This document shows, one piece after another, positions 63,876-64,000 of a stretch of DNA of 64,000 nt. The notes under the pieces are model-generated. The model was not told the DNA's origin. It did not search any database and saw only the letters and a list, made by a program, of their open reading frames with translations. Both the position numbers and the translations under genes were made by a program. Each line of letters begins with the position of its first letter. Positions within the stretch are counted from its first letter, which is position 1. The stretch is from Desmonostoc muscorum FACHB-395 (lineage in GTDB: Bacteria > Cyanobacteriota > Cyanobacteriia > Cyanobacteriales > Nostocaceae): the NCBI RefSeq assembly GCF_014698035.1, contig NZ_JACJSF010000013.1:87723-151722 (forward strand), given 5' to 3'.

Positions 63876-63906
63876 AAAGCGCTCTCCCACTTCGGGAGAG
63901 CGCTTT
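63876..63906 (-). terminator. Rho-independent terminator of psbA
   Basis: A 13-bp perfect stem AAAGCGCTCTCCC / GGGAGAGCGCTTT with a five-base loop, 33 bp after the psbA stop on the minus strand, running into TTTTAATTTAA. Strongest terminator in the window. Confidence 0.85.
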
Positions 63907-63938
63907 CTTATTTAGCTAATAGAGTTAATGCTTGAGAA

Positions 63939-64000
63939 TTAACCGTTGATAGCAGGAGCAGAAAGAGCAACAGGAGCAGATTCAGCAGATGCCAAATCTA
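63939..64000 (-). CDS. psbA: psbA, photosystem II D1 protein (C-terminal part only)
   Basis: The minus strand from the right edge reads DLASAESAPVALSAPAING then TAA (63939-63941). This is the C-terminal extension of D1, which CtpA cuts after the conserved Ala of the LDLA motif to allow assembly of the oxygen-evolving cluster. The PALxAPAING ending is typical of Nostocales psbA copies. The body of the gene lies outside the window. Confidence 0.93.
   Translation of the reverse strand, partial: DLASAESAPVALSAPAING

Overview
The window looks like a chromosome segment of a filamentous, heterocyst-type cyanobacterium of the Nostoc/Anabaena group. The octamer GCGATCGC is very frequent. The proteins include a fused arginine dihydrolase/ornithine cyclodeaminase (AgrE), a PacS-type thylakoid copper ATPase, SipA, and the last 19 codons of psbA (photosystem II D1) running off the right edge. 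Intergenic DNA is full of short palindromic dispersed repeats and MITE-like inverted-repeat elements, some of them inside coding regions. No tRNA, rRNA, CRISPR array or transposase gene was seen.

Layout. 0-1.8 kb: a response-regulator/kinase hybrid and a lone receiver. 1.8-4.7 kb: almost 3 kb without a protein gene, holding at least five tandem small-RNA-like units; each has a conserved head and its own terminator-like hairpin, and the hairpin stems differ in sequence while still pairing. 4.7-10.8 kb: rtcB, then a copper module (MerR-type promoter, Atx1 chaperone, PacS ATPase, small membrane protein) and a sensor kinase. 11-18 kb: secreted and unknown proteins, an ATP-grasp remnant, glycogen debranching enzyme, cupin, sugar-nucleotide epimerase, ModA. 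18-27.4 kb: a probable hopanoid C-2 methylase, then a nitrogen-salvage neighbourhood (cupin, cysteine hydrolase, amidohydrolase, CNT nucleoside transporter) followed by AgrE. 28.7-34.7 kb: two polytopic membrane proteins. 35-43 kb: sipA-prxQ, Coq4-like protein, Spy-like protein next to a NarL-type two-component pair, 3D-domain wall protein, murG, NTF2-like protein. 43-49 kb: SDR oxidoreductase and a second NarL-type two-component pair.

49.3-54.8 kb is the most unusual protein-coding stretch: six co-directional genes encoding a small Pro/Gln/Tyr repeat protein, a GTPase-like P-loop protein, a paralogous GTPase fused to a seven-blade WD40 propeller, a CD225/dispanin-like protein (the interferon-induced transmembrane protein fold family), a DUF2752 membrane protein and an unknown single-pass membrane protein. 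The composition suggests a membrane-associated NTP-dependent sensing or conflict system.

55-64 kb: decayed gene fragments (Uma2-type endonuclease with a one-base frameshift, response-regulator scrap), an APC-type permease, a HIT protein, a lipoprotein pair, an oxidoreductase fused to an ETHE1-like persulfide dioxygenase domain, and the psbA 3' end with a strong terminator.

All calls are from reading sequence and translated proteins. No database search or folding program was run, and domain names rest on recognised motifs.
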